A DNA stretch of 64,000 nt. Source: Oscillospiraceae bacterium (lineage in GTDB: Bacteria > Bacillota > Clostridia > Oscillospirales > Oscillospiraceae). The position numbers and the translations under genes are program-made. The stretch is taken from NCBI GenBank assembly GCA_017440925.1, contig JAFSAP010000015.1, positions 1-64,000 on the forward strand, given 5' to 3'. This document shows, one piece after another, positions 23,208-32,306 of this stretch. Every line of letters begins with the position of its first letter. Positions within the stretch are counted from its first letter, which is position 1. The notes under the pieces are model-generated. The model saw nothing but the letters and a program-made list of their open reading frames with translations. It was not told the origin of the DNA and did no database searches.

Positions 23208-24512
23208 ATGACAGTAAAAGTAATCGGCGCAGGCCTGGCTGGCTCAGAAGCGGCCTGGCAGCTGGCGCAGCGGGGAATTGCTGTGGAGCTTTACGAAATG
23301 AAGCCCCACAAAATGAGCCCTGCCCATAAAAGTGAATATTTTGCGGAGTTGGTATGCTCCAATTCCCTCCGGGGAGACCGGCTGGAAAATGCAGTGGGGC
23401 TTCTGAAGGAAGAACTGCGCCGCTGCGGCAGCCTGATCCTCAGTTGTGCGGAAGCTACCCGGGTGGAAGCTGGCGGCTGCCTGGCGGTGGACCGGGATGG
23501 CTTTGCCCGGCTGGTTACGGAAAAGATCCGCAATCACCCCAATATTAAGGTGATCGAGGAAGAAGTGACGGAAGTGCCGGATGGCCCTGTGATCATTGCT
23601 TCCGGCCCTCTGACCTCCGATGCCCTCAGCGAGGCCATCGGCAGATATTTCGGGGAAACAGGTTACTTGCATTTCTTCGATGCTGCGGCCCCTCTTGTTA
23701 CGGCAGAATCCATTGATATGGATCTCGCCTGGTGGCAGTCCCGCTATGACCGGGGCACCCCGGACTATATCAACTGTGCACTGAACCGGGAGCAGTACGA
23801 AGCATTCATCCGGGAACTGACCACTGCGGAGGAAGCAGAAGTTCACGGATTTGAAGATAAGAATGTTTTCGAAGGCTGCATGCCTGTGGAAGTCATGGCC
23901 CGCCGCGGCTTTGATACCCTGCGCTATGGCCCACTGAAGCCCGTGGGTCTGACAGATCCCAATACGGGCAAAGAGCCCTATGCTGTTGTGCAGCTGCGGC
24001 AGGACAATGCGGAAAAGACCATTTTCAACCTGGTGGGATTCCAGACCCATCTGAAATTCGGCGAGCAGAAACGGGTATTCTCCATGATCCCGGCTCTGCG
24101 CAATGCAGAATTCGTTCGTTATGGTGTGATGCACCGCAATACCTTCCTCCAGAGTCCCAGACTGCTGGATAAGTATTATGCAGACCGTCGGAATCCCATG
24201 GTTGCCTTTGCCGGACAGATGACCGGTGTGGAGGGCTACGTGGAGTCCACTGCCTCCGGTTTCCTGGCGGCAGTCGCCATGGCAGCCAAGGTGCAGGGAA
24301 AGACGGTACCGGAGTTTCCCAAGACCACGGCCATTGGCGCGCTGGGACTGTACATCAGCGATTCTACAGTGGAAAATTTCCAGCCAATGAATATCAATTT
24401 CAGCATCATTCAGCCGCTGGAGCAGCGGATCCGCAAGAAAGCAGAAAAGAATCTGGCAATCGCCAACCGGTCTCTGGCTGTGATCGAAGAACTGATTGCC
24501 GCAGGTATTTAA
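23208..24512 (+). CDS. trmFO: tRNA (uracil-54-C5)-methyltransferase, folate/FAD-dependent
   Basis: The 434-residue flavoprotein makes 5-methyluridine at position 54 of tRNA using methylene-tetrahydrofolate. The FAD-binding N-terminus is VIGAGLAGSEAAWQLAQRGI, followed by the family signatures ELVCSNSLRGDRLENAVGLL, YINCALNREQYEAF, VGFQTHLKFGEQKRVF, FAGQMTGVEGYVESTASGFL and the C-terminal QPMNINFSI. It is in its usual place after topA. AAGGAGG precedes the ATG. Confidence 0.97.
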   Translation: MTVKVIGAGLAGSEAAWQLAQRGIAVELYEMKPHKMSPAHKSEYFAELVCSNSLRGDRLENAVGLLKEELRRCGSLILSCAEATRVEAGGCLAVDRDGFARLVTEKIRNHPNIKVIEEEVTEVPDGPVIIASGPLTSDALSEAIGRYFGETGYLHFFDAAAPLVTAESIDMDLAWWQSRYDRGTPDYINCALNREQYEAFIRELTTAEEAEVHGFEDKNVFEGCMPVEVMARRGFDTLRYGPLKPVGLTDPNTGKEPYAVVQLRQDNAEKTIFNLVGFQTHLKFGEQKRVFSMIPALRNAEFVRYGVMHRNTFLQSPRLLDKYYADRRNPMVAFAGQMTGVEGYVESTASGFLAAVAMAAKVQGKTVPEFPKTTAIGALGLYISDSTVENFQPMNINFSIIQPLEQRIRKKAEKNLAIANRSLAVIEELIAAGI

Positions 24513-24531
24513 AGAGAAAGAGGTGGCGACA

Positions 24532-25557
24532 GTGAAGATCATTCTGGATGCGATGGGCGGTGACCTGGCTCCGGAGGCACCGGTGATGGGTGCCATCGAG
24601 GCGGCAAAGGCTTATGGTACGGAAATCACCCTGGTTGGCCGGGGGGAAGCCATTCTGGAGGTTCTGCGCCAGCGTGGTATTGAAAATCTGCCTGCCGGTG
24701 TGGAGATCGCCCATGCCGATGATGTGGTGGATATGCACGATGATCCTGCAAGAGTGATCCATCAGCGGAAGAACTCTTCCATGGTGATCGGTTTGAAAAT
24801 GCTCTCCGATGGACAGGGCGATGCCTTTGTGTCTGCCGGTTCCACCGGGGCCCTGCTGACCGGCGCCACACTGCTGGTCAAACGGGTAAAGGGTATCCGC
24901 CGGGCTGCAATGGCACCCTCCATGCCCAATAAGAAGGGCGGCAAAACAGTGATTGTGGACTGTGGTGCCAATGCGGAATGCACCCCGGAGTTTTTGCTCC
25001 AGTTTGGTATTGTGGGCTCTGCCTACGCAAAAAAGGTGCTGGGGGTGGAAAATCCCAGAGTTGGGCTGCTGAATATCGGCACAGAGGACAGCAAGGGCGG
25101 TCAGCTGCAAAAGGATGCCTATGCACTGCTGAAGCAGGCAGGAGAAGAGGGCCTGCTGAACTTTACGGGCAATGTGGAAGCCAGAGGGGTACCTCTGGGA
25201 GAAGTGGATGTGGTGGTCTGCGATGGCTTCTCTGGTAATGTGCTGATCAAGTCCATTGAGGGCACTGCCATGTTCATGGGCAGTATGCTGAAGCGGATTT
25301 TTAAGAAGAATGCCCTCACCAAAGTTGGCTATCTGCTGTGCTCCTCTGGTGTGAAGGAAATGATGAAAATGATGGACTACCGGGAGATCGGCGGTACCCA
25401 GTTCCTGGGAATTAAAAAGCCTGTGATCAAAGCACATGGCTCCTCCGATGCACTGGCATTCCGCAACGCAGTGAAGCAGGCCATGGATGCAGCCCGGGGA
25501 GATTTTACGGAGCAGCTGGCAGAAGACCTGGCGAAAATGAAGGAGATGGCTCAATGA
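24532..25557 (+). CDS. plsX: Phosphate acyltransferase PlsX
   Basis: The 341-residue enzyme converts acyl-ACP to acyl-phosphate for phospholipid synthesis. It begins VKIILDAMGGDLAPEAPVMG, with GSTGALLTGATLLVKR, VDCGANAECTPEFLLQF, LLNIGTEDSKGG and VVCDGFSGNVLIKSIEG. The GTG at 24532 is preferred: it gives the canonical start of the family, and AAGAGGTGG lies just before it. An earlier ATG lies inside trmFO. The gene overlaps rnc by four bases; the acpP gene that often sits between them is absent. Confidence 0.95.
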   Translation: MKIILDAMGGDLAPEAPVMGAIEAAKAYGTEITLVGRGEAILEVLRQRGIENLPAGVEIAHADDVVDMHDDPARVIHQRKNSSMVIGLKMLSDGQGDAFVSAGSTGALLTGATLLVKRVKGIRRAAMAPSMPNKKGGKTVIVDCGANAECTPEFLLQFGIVGSAYAKKVLGVENPRVGLLNIGTEDSKGGQLQKDAYALLKQAGEEGLLNFTGNVEARGVPLGEVDVVVCDGFSGNVLIKSIEGTAMFMGSMLKRIFKKNALTKVGYLLCSSGVKEMMKMMDYREIGGTQFLGIKKPVIKAHGSSDALAFRNAVKQAMDAARGDFTEQLAEDLAKMKEMAQ

Positions 25558-26240
25558 TCAAAAATCTGGAAATGGCCATCGGCTACCGGTTCCGGAATAT
25601 TCAGCTGCTGCAGAATGCACTGACCCATTCCTCCTATGCCAATGAACGCTGGCACAACAGCCTGCTCAGCAATGAACGGCTGGAATTCCTGGGAGACAGC
25701 GTACTGGGCATGCTGGTGGCGGAATACCTGTACAAGACCTTTCCTGACCGGCCCGAAGGGGAATTGACCAGGATGCGTGCAGACATGGTCTGCGAGCACA
25801 CTCTGGCAGCAGTTGCCAATAAAATCGGTCTGGGAGAGCATTTGATGCTGGGACATGGCGAGGAGCGGCTCGGTGGCCGCAGCCGGGAGTCCATTCTGGC
25901 GGATGCCACGGAATCGGTGATCGCAGCCTGCTTCCTGGACGGCGGTCTGGAAGCAGCGGAGCAGTTTGTACAGAAGTTCATCCTAGTGGAAGTTCCCGTT
26001 ACCCGGCTGAACAATATGGACTATAAGACAGCGCTGCAGGAACTGGTGCAGCAGAAGAAAAACCAGGTGCTGAGCTATGCACTGGTAGGACAGTCCGGCC
26101 CTGATCATGACAAGCTGTTTGATGTGGCGGTTTCGCTCAATGGCAGTGTTGTGGGAACCGGCAGCGGACGCAGCAAGAAGCGGGCAGAGCAGATGGCGGC
26201 GAAGGCGGCTATTGAAAAACTCTTCCCGGATCACAGATAA
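25554..26240 (+). CDS. rnc: Ribonuclease III
   Basis: The 228-residue double-strand RNA endonuclease processes rRNA precursors. The RNase III signature NERLEFLGDSVLGMLVAEYLY region (about 40-60), the second acidic cluster ESILADATESVIAACFLDGG, and the C-terminal dsRNA-binding domain (about 157-228: DYKTALQELVQQKK ... SKKRAEQMAAKAAIEKL) are all present. In many Firmicutes smc follows directly; here smc is 33 kb downstream, beyond the glycan locus. Confidence 0.97.
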   Translation: MIKNLEMAIGYRFRNIQLLQNALTHSSYANERWHNSLLSNERLEFLGDSVLGMLVAEYLYKTFPDRPEGELTRMRADMVCEHTLAAVANKIGLGEHLMLGHGEERLGGRSRESILADATESVIAACFLDGGLEAAEQFVQKFILVEVPVTRLNNMDYKTALQELVQQKKNQVLSYALVGQSGPDHDKLFDVAVSLNGSVVGTGSGRSKKRAEQMAAKAAIEKLFPDHR

Positions 26241-26245
26241 TACTG

Positions 26246-26287
26246 CAAACCCGGCATGTGAAAGATGTGCCGGGTTTGTCTGATTTT
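26246..26287 (+). terminator. Terminator after rnc
   Basis: The 11-base-pair stem caaacccggca/tgccgggtttg has an 11-base loop, with a short T run (gattttt) a few bases later. Confidence 0.75.
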
Positions 26288-26358
26288 TAGAAATTTTATC
26301 TTTAAAAAGGAGAAAACAGGCGAGTTGGGGTGCATTTTGACGGTATTTTCTGATTGGA

Positions 26359-26387
26359 TTGACAAATCAGACAAAATCGGTTAGAAT
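26359..26387 (+). promoter_or_regulatory. Promoter of the NahK-like kinase gene
   Basis: Consensus TTGACA (26359-26364), a 17-base spacer and TAGAAT (26382-26387) lie 63 bases before the ATG at 26450. A purine-rich agaggaacc is the RBS. Confidence 0.82.
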
Positions 26388-26449
26388 ATGTAACGTTATA
26401 TGTGATACTGCGGCCTTTGGGCCATATGATATGAGAGGAACCCCAAACT

Positions 26450-27544
26450 ATGGATTTGCATGAAAAATTACATGAGGTCTGCAAACAGTTCCGGATCTAC
26501 GATGAGTTTCTGGGCTATGAGACCATTCAGATGGGTAATGTAAACCGTACATATAAGGTCAATTTTCGTCTTGCAGATGGAAATCCCAAGTCCTTCCTGG
26601 TTCAGAATGTTAACACCTATGCATTCCGGAATCCTGTAGCATTGATGGACAACATCGACCATGTTACAGAGCATATCCGGGAAAAGAAGCCCGGTCAGGT
26701 CGCACTGCATTTTCACCATACGGTGGACCGGAAGACCTATGTCATTGACGGCGACAATTTCTGGCGAATGACCAACTATGTGCCTTCTGTGACTTATAAC
26801 AGCGTCCATGATATGGATATCGTCCGGAATGCCGGCATGGCATTCGGCGAATTCCAGATGCAGCTGGCGGATTTTGACATCAGCAGCCTGTATGAGACCA
26901 TTCCCAACTTCCACAATACCCGTAAGCGTTATGAGACACTGGCGGCTTCCATCAAGGAAAATAAAGCCGGCCGGGCAGAAGAGGTGCAGGAAGAAATCAA
27001 CTTCCTTATGAATGTGCGGGATATTGCCTGCCGTCTGACGGACCTGCACAGCGCCGGAAAGCTGCCCCTGCGTGTCACCCACAACGATACCAAGATCAAC
27101 AATGTGCTGTTCAGCCCCAAGGATAACAGTGCCATGATCGTTATCGATCTGGATACGGTTATGCCCGGTCTTATCGGCCATGACTTTGGAGATGCCATCC
27201 GGTTTGCTGCCAACTTTGTGGAGGAGGACTGTCCCGAGGCAGAAAAGGCCGGTGTGGATCTGGAAGTGTTCCGTGCCTTTGCAGAGGGCTTCCTGTCCCA
27301 GACAGCAAAGACATTGACGGAAATGGAAGTGGAGACGCTGGCACTGAGCTGCTTCGTTCTGACGGCAGAGCTGGCCACCCGGTTCCTGGCGGATTATCTG
27401 GACGGAGACCTGTATTTCCATACCAAGTATCCCGGCCACAATCTGGTGCGCACCCGCTGCCAGATCGCACTGGCAAAGGATATGCTGAAGAAAATGCCTG
27501 AGATGGAAAAAATCGTCCGGGACTGTGTCAGCGCAGCCAAATAA
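26450..27544 (+). CDS. APH-fold sugar kinase, N-acetylhexosamine 1-kinase (NahK)-like
   Basis: The 364-residue phosphotransferase has the aminoglycoside-phosphotransferase fold. The nucleotide-binding N-lobe carries the FLVQNVNTYAFRNP segment, and the catalytic loop is LRVTHNDTKINNVLF (Asp in HND). The metal-binding IDLDTVMPGLIGHDFGDAIR follows. The HNDTKINN and GHDFGDAIR sequences match NahK-type kinases that phosphorylate GlcNAc/GalNAc at C1. That would supply hexosamine-1-phosphate for nucleotide-sugar synthesis, fitting the adjoining glycan locus (inference). It has its own promoter and terminator. Confidence 0.85.
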   Translation: MDLHEKLHEVCKQFRIYDEFLGYETIQMGNVNRTYKVNFRLADGNPKSFLVQNVNTYAFRNPVALMDNIDHVTEHIREKKPGQVALHFHHTVDRKTYVIDGDNFWRMTNYVPSVTYNSVHDMDIVRNAGMAFGEFQMQLADFDISSLYETIPNFHNTRKRYETLAASIKENKAGRAEEVQEEINFLMNVRDIACRLTDLHSAGKLPLRVTHNDTKINNVLFSPKDNSAMIVIDLDTVMPGLIGHDFGDAIRFAANFVEEDCPEAEKAGVDLEVFRAFAEGFLSQTAKTLTEMEVETLALSCFVLTAELATRFLADYLDGDLYFHTKYPGHNLVRTRCQIALAKDMLKKMPEMEKIVRDCVSAAK

Positions 27545-27550
27545 ATACCC

Positions 27551-27582
27551 ATACCCGCAGCTTATGCTGCGGGTATTTTTTG
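27551..27582 (+). terminator. Terminator of the NahK-like gene
   Basis: The 11-base-pair stem atacccgcagc/gctgcgggtat with a four-base loop is followed by a six-base T run. Confidence 0.92.
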
Positions 27583-27621
27583 TGGCATACTGCTATGTTG
27601 CCGACAAATTGAAACTTTCCC

Positions 27622-27650
27622 TTGCTGAATGTGTCGCATTGTGCTATAAT
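27622..27650 (+). promoter_or_regulatory. Promoter of glycan unit 1
   Basis: TTGCTG (27622-27627), a 17-base spacer and TATAAT (27645-27650) lie 63 bases before the first gene. No strong internal terminator is seen until 46210, so this may drive about 18.5 kb. Confidence 0.78.
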
Positions 27651-27712
27651 AAAATGAACTATGCTGGTAGCACTCTGCCCACTGGGCGGAAAACAATACA
27701 GGAAGTGACATA

Positions 27713-29587
27713 ATGAACCGTTTTAAATACAATAAACTGAATTTTACGGTACTGTCCAAAGTGCTGTTGATTATGATTCTGGACGTATTCGCCACAGCTT
27801 TTTCCTTCTTCTTTGGCCTTTGGCTGCGGTATGAATTTGTATTTGGTGATATTGCCCAGTATCATCTGGATGGATTTACATCGACCATCGGACTTTGGTG
27901 CGCCATTACAGTTGCAGTGCTGTTTTTCTTCAATCTGTACAACAGCATATGGGTATATGTGGGAACCTATGAGGTGTTCCGTATTCTGGCAGCCTACATT
28001 GTGCTGGCAGTGATTGGTGTGGTATTCCATATTTATGGTGTGGCCCTGCCCCGTTCCAGCTGTATCATTGGCTTGATTATGAGCTGCGTCTGTACGGTAG
28101 GCATCCGGTTCTCCTACAGAATGATCAAAACGGCACAGATGAAGCTTTCTCACATGGTTCATGCATCCCAGATGAAAAATGTGCTTCTGATCGGTGCGGG
28201 AGATGCTGGCCGGGCACTGGCTACAGAATTTGTAAACAGTGAATATGTCAGGGACAACCTTGTCTGTGTTATTGATGATAATCCGGTAAAATTGGGAAAG
28301 CGGTTATGCGGTGTGCCCATCGTAGGCAACCGGAATGATATTCCCGAGGCAGTGAAACGCTATAAGATCAGCAAGATCATCTTTGCAGTTCCCAGCTGCA
28401 GCGCAGCTGCCCGGAAGGAAATTCTGGATATCTGCTCTACCACCGGCTGCGAAGTGCAGATGCTTCCCGGCATTTACCAGATGGTCAATGGTGAGGTCAG
28501 CGTCAGTAAGCTGCGCAAAGTCGATCCCCAGGATCTGCTGGGCCGGGAACCTATCCGGGTCAATACAGAAGAGATCATGGGTTACGTATCCGGTAAGGTG
28601 GTTCTGGTCACTGGCGGCGGCGGCAGCATTGGCAGCGAACTTTGCCGGCAGATCGCCCATAAGGAGCCTGCCCAGCTGATCATTCTGGAAATCTATGAGA
28701 ATAATGCCTATGACATTCAGATGGAGCTGCAGCGCACCTATCCGGAACTGAATCTGCTGGTGCTGATCGGTTCTGTCCGCAATACCAACCGGGTCAATCA
28801 GATTATGAATCTGTATCATCCGGATCTGGTGTTCCATGCAGCAGCCCACAAGCATGTTCCTCTCATGGAGGACAGTCCCAACGAGGCTATCAAAAACAAT
28901 GTGCTGGGCACCTATAAAATGGCAAAGGCTGCGGCAAAATATGGTGTAAAGCGTTTTGTTCTGATTTCTACTGACAAGGCAGTTAATCCCACCAATATCA
29001 TGGGTGCTTCCAAGCGCCTGTGCGAAATGGTGGTTCAGATGATGAACCGGGAATCTGATACAGAATTTGTGGCAGTGCGGTTCGGCAATGTTCTGGGCAG
29101 CAACGGCAGCGTCATCCCCCTGTTCAAAAAACAGATCGAGGCTGGCGGCCCTGTGACGGTTACCCACCCCGACATTATCCGTTATTTCATGACCATACCT
29201 GAGGCGGTAAGCCTGGTGCTCCAGGCGGGCTACTATGCCAAGGGCGGTGAGATTTTTGTTCTGGACATGGGTGAGCCGGTAAAGATCGATACCATGGCCC
29301 GGAATATGATCCGGCTGTCTGGTTTTGAACCGGATGTGGACATTAAAATCGAGTATACCGGCCTGCGTCCCGGTGAAAAGCTCTATGAGGAGCTTCTGAT
29401 GCGGGAAGAAGGTATGCAGGATACGGCCAATAAGCTGATCCACATTGGAAAGCCCATTGAAATGGACGATGAAAAGTTCAAGGAACAGCTGGAGCGGCTG
29501 AACAAGGCCAGCAAGGCAGAAGTTTCCAACATGAAGGACATTGTGGCAGAGATCGTGCCCACTTATAAGAGAAAGACAGAAGAGTAA
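27713..29587 (+). CDS. Membrane nucleotide-sugar 4,6-dehydratase (WbpM/PglF/CapD type)
   Basis: The 624-residue protein has four N-terminal membrane helices (about 20-145), a first Rossmann-like domain (about 155-280, VLLIGAGDAGRALATEF) and a C-terminal short-chain dehydratase domain. The latter shows the NAD motif VLVTGGGGSIGSELCRQI and an active site ISTDKAVNPTNIMGASKR, in which Met replaces the usual Tyr of YxxxK, as in WbpM and PglF. These enzymes make UDP-4-keto-6-deoxy-GlcNAc, the precursor of D-FucNAc, D-QuiNAc or diacetylbacillosamine. It heads unit 1 and is followed by the initiating transferase. Confidence 0.92.
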   Translation: MNRFKYNKLNFTVLSKVLLIMILDVFATAFSFFFGLWLRYEFVFGDIAQYHLDGFTSTIGLWCAITVAVLFFFNLYNSIWVYVGTYEVFRILAAYIVLAVIGVVFHIYGVALPRSSCIIGLIMSCVCTVGIRFSYRMIKTAQMKLSHMVHASQMKNVLLIGAGDAGRALATEFVNSEYVRDNLVCVIDDNPVKLGKRLCGVPIVGNRNDIPEAVKRYKISKIIFAVPSCSAAARKEILDICSTTGCEVQMLPGIYQMVNGEVSVSKLRKVDPQDLLGREPIRVNTEEIMGYVSGKVVLVTGGGGSIGSELCRQIAHKEPAQLIILEIYENNAYDIQMELQRTYPELNLLVLIGSVRNTNRVNQIMNLYHPDLVFHAAAHKHVPLMEDSPNEAIKNNVLGTYKMAKAAAKYGVKRFVLISTDKAVNPTNIMGASKRLCEMVVQMMNRESDTEFVAVRFGNVLGSNGSVIPLFKKQIEAGGPVTVTHPDIIRYFMTIPEAVSLVLQAGYYAKGGEIFVLDMGEPVKIDTMARNMIRLSGFEPDVDIKIEYTGLRPGEKLYEELLMREEGMQDTANKLIHIGKPIEMDDEKFKEQLERLNKASKAEVSNMKDIVAEIVPTYKRKTEE

Positions 29588-29605
29588 ATTACCGGAGGGG
29601 TCATT

Positions 29606-30223
29606 ATGTATCAGAAATATGGAAAGCGGCTGATCGACATTCTGCTGTCCGGCTGCGGCATTGTGGTGCTGGCACCGGTGTATCTGTTGGTCGCGGCAGC
29701 CATCAAGATCGATGACCCCGGCCCGGTGTTTTTTCGTCAGAAGCGTGTCGGCATTCATAAAACCCATTTTCAGATTCTGAAATTCCGCACCATGAAGATG
29801 GACACACCCAAGGATACGCCTACTCATCTGCTGGAAAATCCCGAGCAGTATATTACCCGGGTAGGCAAGTTCCTTCGGAAGGCATCTTTGGATGAACTGC
29901 CCCAGATTTTTCAGATTTTTACCGGAGATATGTCCATCATCGGCCCCCGTCCCGCCCTCTGGAATCAGTTTGATCTGATTGAAGAGCGGGATAAGTACGG
30001 TGCCAATGATGTCCGTCCCGGTCTGACCGGCTGGGCACAGATCAATGGCCGCGATGAACTGCCCATTGATGTAAAGGCCCGCCTCGATGGGGAATATGTG
30101 AAGAATATCAGTTTCGGATTTGACTGCAAATGCTTCTTCGGAACCATTACCTCTGTGCTGAAACATGATGGTGTGGTGGAAGGCGGAACCGGCCAGCTGG
30201 AAAAGGAGAAAAAGCAGAAATGA
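29606..30223 (+). CDS. Initiating sugar-1-phosphate transferase (PglC-type, short form)
   Basis: The 205-residue monotopic enzyme has one membrane-inserted hydrophobic helix near the start (IDILLSGCGIVVLAPVYLLV) and the catalytic core DPGPVFFRQKRVG, LKFRTM and DELPQIFQIFTGDMSIIGPR. It transfers a sugar-1-phosphate to undecaprenyl phosphate, starting the repeat unit. Given the dehydratase before it, the first sugar could be FucNAc, QuiNAc or a bacillosamine type (inference). AGGGG and GAGG-like sequence precede the ATG; it overlaps the next gene by four bases. Confidence 0.93.
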   Translation: MYQKYGKRLIDILLSGCGIVVLAPVYLLVAAAIKIDDPGPVFFRQKRVGIHKTHFQILKFRTMKMDTPKDTPTHLLENPEQYITRVGKFLRKASLDELPQIFQIFTGDMSIIGPRPALWNQFDLIEERDKYGANDVRPGLTGWAQINGRDELPIDVKARLDGEYVKNISFGFDCKCFFGTITSVLKHDGVVEGGTGQLEKEKKQK

Positions 30224-31098
30224 AAAAGATCCTGATTACCGGCGCCGGGAGTTATATCGGAACCGCCTTTGCACAGTATCTTTCCCAATGGCCGGAAAGT
30301 TACCAAGTGGATACCCTGGATATGCTGGAGGACAGCTGGCGGGAAAAAAGCTTTGCTGGTTTCGATACTGTGTATCATGTGGCAGGCATTGCCCACTCTG
30401 ACAGCGGCCCCATCAGTCCCGAACGGGCAAAACTCTACTACCGGGTCAATACAGATCTGACGGTAGAAACTGCTCAAAAGGCAAAACGGGAAGGCATAAA
30501 GCAGTTTGTGTTCATGAGTTCTGCCATTGTTTACGGTGACAGTGCCCCTGTGGGGAAAGACAAACGGATTACACGGGAGACGATTCCTGCGCCTGCCAAC
30601 AGCTATGGCGACAGCAAACTCCAGGCAGAAAATGGTATTTTGCCGCTGCAGGATGATGCGTTTAAGGTCGTTGTTCTCCGTCCGCCTATGGTCTACGGAA
30701 AAGGAAGCAAGGGAAATTATCCTATCCTTTCCAAACTGGCAAGAAAGCTGCCTCTGTTTCCCCTGGTGGAAAACCGGCGTTCCATGATTTATATTGAAAA
30801 TCTGCTGGAATTTGTGCGGCTTATGGTGGACAATGAGGAGCAGGGGATTTTTTGGCCTCAGAATGCAGAATACTCCAATACTTCCCGGCTGGTGGCACTG
30901 ATCGCTGCTGCCCACGGGAAGAAGATGATTTTGGTTCCCGGCTTCTCCTGGGCGCTGAAGCTGCTGTCCCATGTGACCGGCCTGGTGAACAAGGCTTTCG
31001 GCAGCCTGTGTTATGATATGGAACTGAGCCGGTACAAACAGAACTACTGTAAAAAAACATTGAAAGAATCCATTGAGGAAACCGAGGGGATCGCGTGA
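30220..31098 (+). CDS. NAD-dependent epimerase/reductase (WbpV/WbpK-like)
   Basis: The 292-residue short-chain dehydrogenase of the extended type has ITGAGSYIGTAFAQYL (NAD motif), FMSSAIVYGD, and the catalytic NSYGDSKLQAE (Tyr-x3-Lys). By context it would reduce UDP-4-keto-6-deoxy-GlcNAc made by the 27713 product to UDP-D-FucNAc or UDP-D-QuiNAc, as WbpK or WbpV do; a 4-epimerase role is also possible. It overlaps both neighbours by four bases. Confidence 0.82.
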   Translation: MKKILITGAGSYIGTAFAQYLSQWPESYQVDTLDMLEDSWREKSFAGFDTVYHVAGIAHSDSGPISPERAKLYYRVNTDLTVETAQKAKREGIKQFVFMSSAIVYGDSAPVGKDKRITRETIPAPANSYGDSKLQAENGILPLQDDAFKVVVLRPPMVYGKGSKGNYPILSKLARKLPLFPLVENRRSMIYIENLLEFVRLMVDNEEQGIFWPQNAEYSNTSRLVALIAAAHGKKMILVPGFSWALKLLSHVTGLVNKAFGSLCYDMELSRYKQNYCKKTLKESIEETEGIA

Positions 31099-32303
31099 AG
31101 ATTCTTGTTTTTTCCCAATATTTCTATCCGGAGAATTTCCGGATCAATACCTTGTGCCGGGAGCTTGTCAGCCGTGGCCATTCCGTAACGGTGGTAACCG
31201 GTTACCCCCAGTATCCTATCGGCAGAATTTATGAGGGGTATGGCTTTGATGTGCCCTATGAGCGATCCTGGAACGGTATCACAATCTGCCGCATTAAGGT
31301 GCATCCCCGTGGCAGGGGACTTCTGGGTATGCTGCGTAATACCGTGGATTATGTTGTGGCTGCAAACAGATGGGTCAAAGACTGCGAAGAACAATTTGAC
31401 GCTGTTTATGTATTTGAAGTTTCTCCGGTGACGGTGGGACTTCCTGCTGTTTCCTACAAACAGAAATTTGGCGTCCCCATGTTTTTCAACCTGCAGGACC
31501 TGTGGCCGGAGAATGTGGAGGAAGTTCTGGGAATCCGCTTCGCCCCGCTGACCTGGCTCATCAACCGGATTGTGGATAAGATTTATGCTGCCAGTGATAA
31601 AATCTTGTGTACCTCCAACGGCTTCGTGGATAATTTGCGCCAGAGGGGCGTGTCGGAGGAGAAACTGGTATTCTGGCCCCAGTTCTGCCCGGAACCGGAT
31701 CTGTCAGAAGCGGTGAAACCGGAAGTGTACTCTGACGATACCTGCAATATTGTGTTTGCGGGTAATCTGGGAGATGCCCAGGGACTGGACCTGGTGGTGG
31801 ATGCCGCCCGGGAACTGCTTGATACAAATATCCGTTGGTATCTGGTGGGCGATGGCCGGGCAAGGACGCGGTTGGAACAGAAAGTGAAGGAATCCGGTCT
31901 GGAAAGTACGGTCTTTTTTCTTGGACGTGTGGACACGGCAGAAGCTGACCGGTATGTACATTTTGCGGACTGCGCCTATCTTTCTTTTCAGAATAACAAA
32001 ATTTTCAATATGACCCTGCCCGCCAAGCTGCAGACCTATCTGGCCTGCGGAACCCCTATTCTGGCAGCAGCTGGCGGCGAAAGCGCCCAGCTGGTAGGGA
32101 GCCAGGGCCTTGGCTTTGTATGTCCGCCGGAGAAAACGGCTCTGGTGGAGGCGGCAAAAAAAGTTGCTGCCATGACGGCACAGGAACGGCAGGAAAAATC
32201 TACAGCCGCCAGAAACTATTATGAAGCCCACTTCACCATGGACCGTCTTGTGACGGAACTGGAAGAAATGATAACAGAAGAAATCAAAAAACAGGAGCGT
32301 TGA
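31095..32303 (+). CDS. GT4 glycosyltransferase (WbuB-like)
   Basis: The 402-residue GT-B enzyme has the N-terminus MKILVFSQYFYPENFRINTL, a glycine-rich acceptor-side loop, FNLQDLWPENVEE, and a donor-side region with IVFAGNLGDAQGLDLVVDA and ILAAAGGESAQLV. The WPE and AGGESA sequences resemble the WbuB group that works in FucNAc-containing glycans. The GTG start (31095) overlaps the preceding stop by four bases. Since a UDP-L-FucNAc pathway follows, it may be the FucNAc transferase (inference). Confidence 0.87.
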   Translation: MKILVFSQYFYPENFRINTLCRELVSRGHSVTVVTGYPQYPIGRIYEGYGFDVPYERSWNGITICRIKVHPRGRGLLGMLRNTVDYVVAANRWVKDCEEQFDAVYVFEVSPVTVGLPAVSYKQKFGVPMFFNLQDLWPENVEEVLGIRFAPLTWLINRIVDKIYAASDKILCTSNGFVDNLRQRGVSEEKLVFWPQFCPEPDLSEAVKPEVYSDDTCNIVFAGNLGDAQGLDLVVDAARELLDTNIRWYLVGDGRARTRLEQKVKESGLESTVFFLGRVDTAEADRYVHFADCAYLSFQNNKIFNMTLPAKLQTYLACGTPILAAAGGESAQLVGSQGLGFVCPPEKTALVEAAKKVAAMTAQERQEKSTAARNYYEAHFTMDRLVTELEEMITEEIKKQER

Positions 32304-32306
32304 GCA

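Noticed and set aside
26241..26449. A missing acpP gene between plsX and rnc or after rnc
   Set aside because: plsX and rnc overlap by four bases and the gap after rnc has only a terminator and promoter. acpP must lie elsewhere.
28304..30166. Minus-strand ORF of 620 codons, and one of 734 codons at 31704-33908
   Set aside because: Long antisense frames opposite highly conserved glycan enzymes. They are rich in His, Gln and Ile, with no recognisable domain, RBS or promoter.
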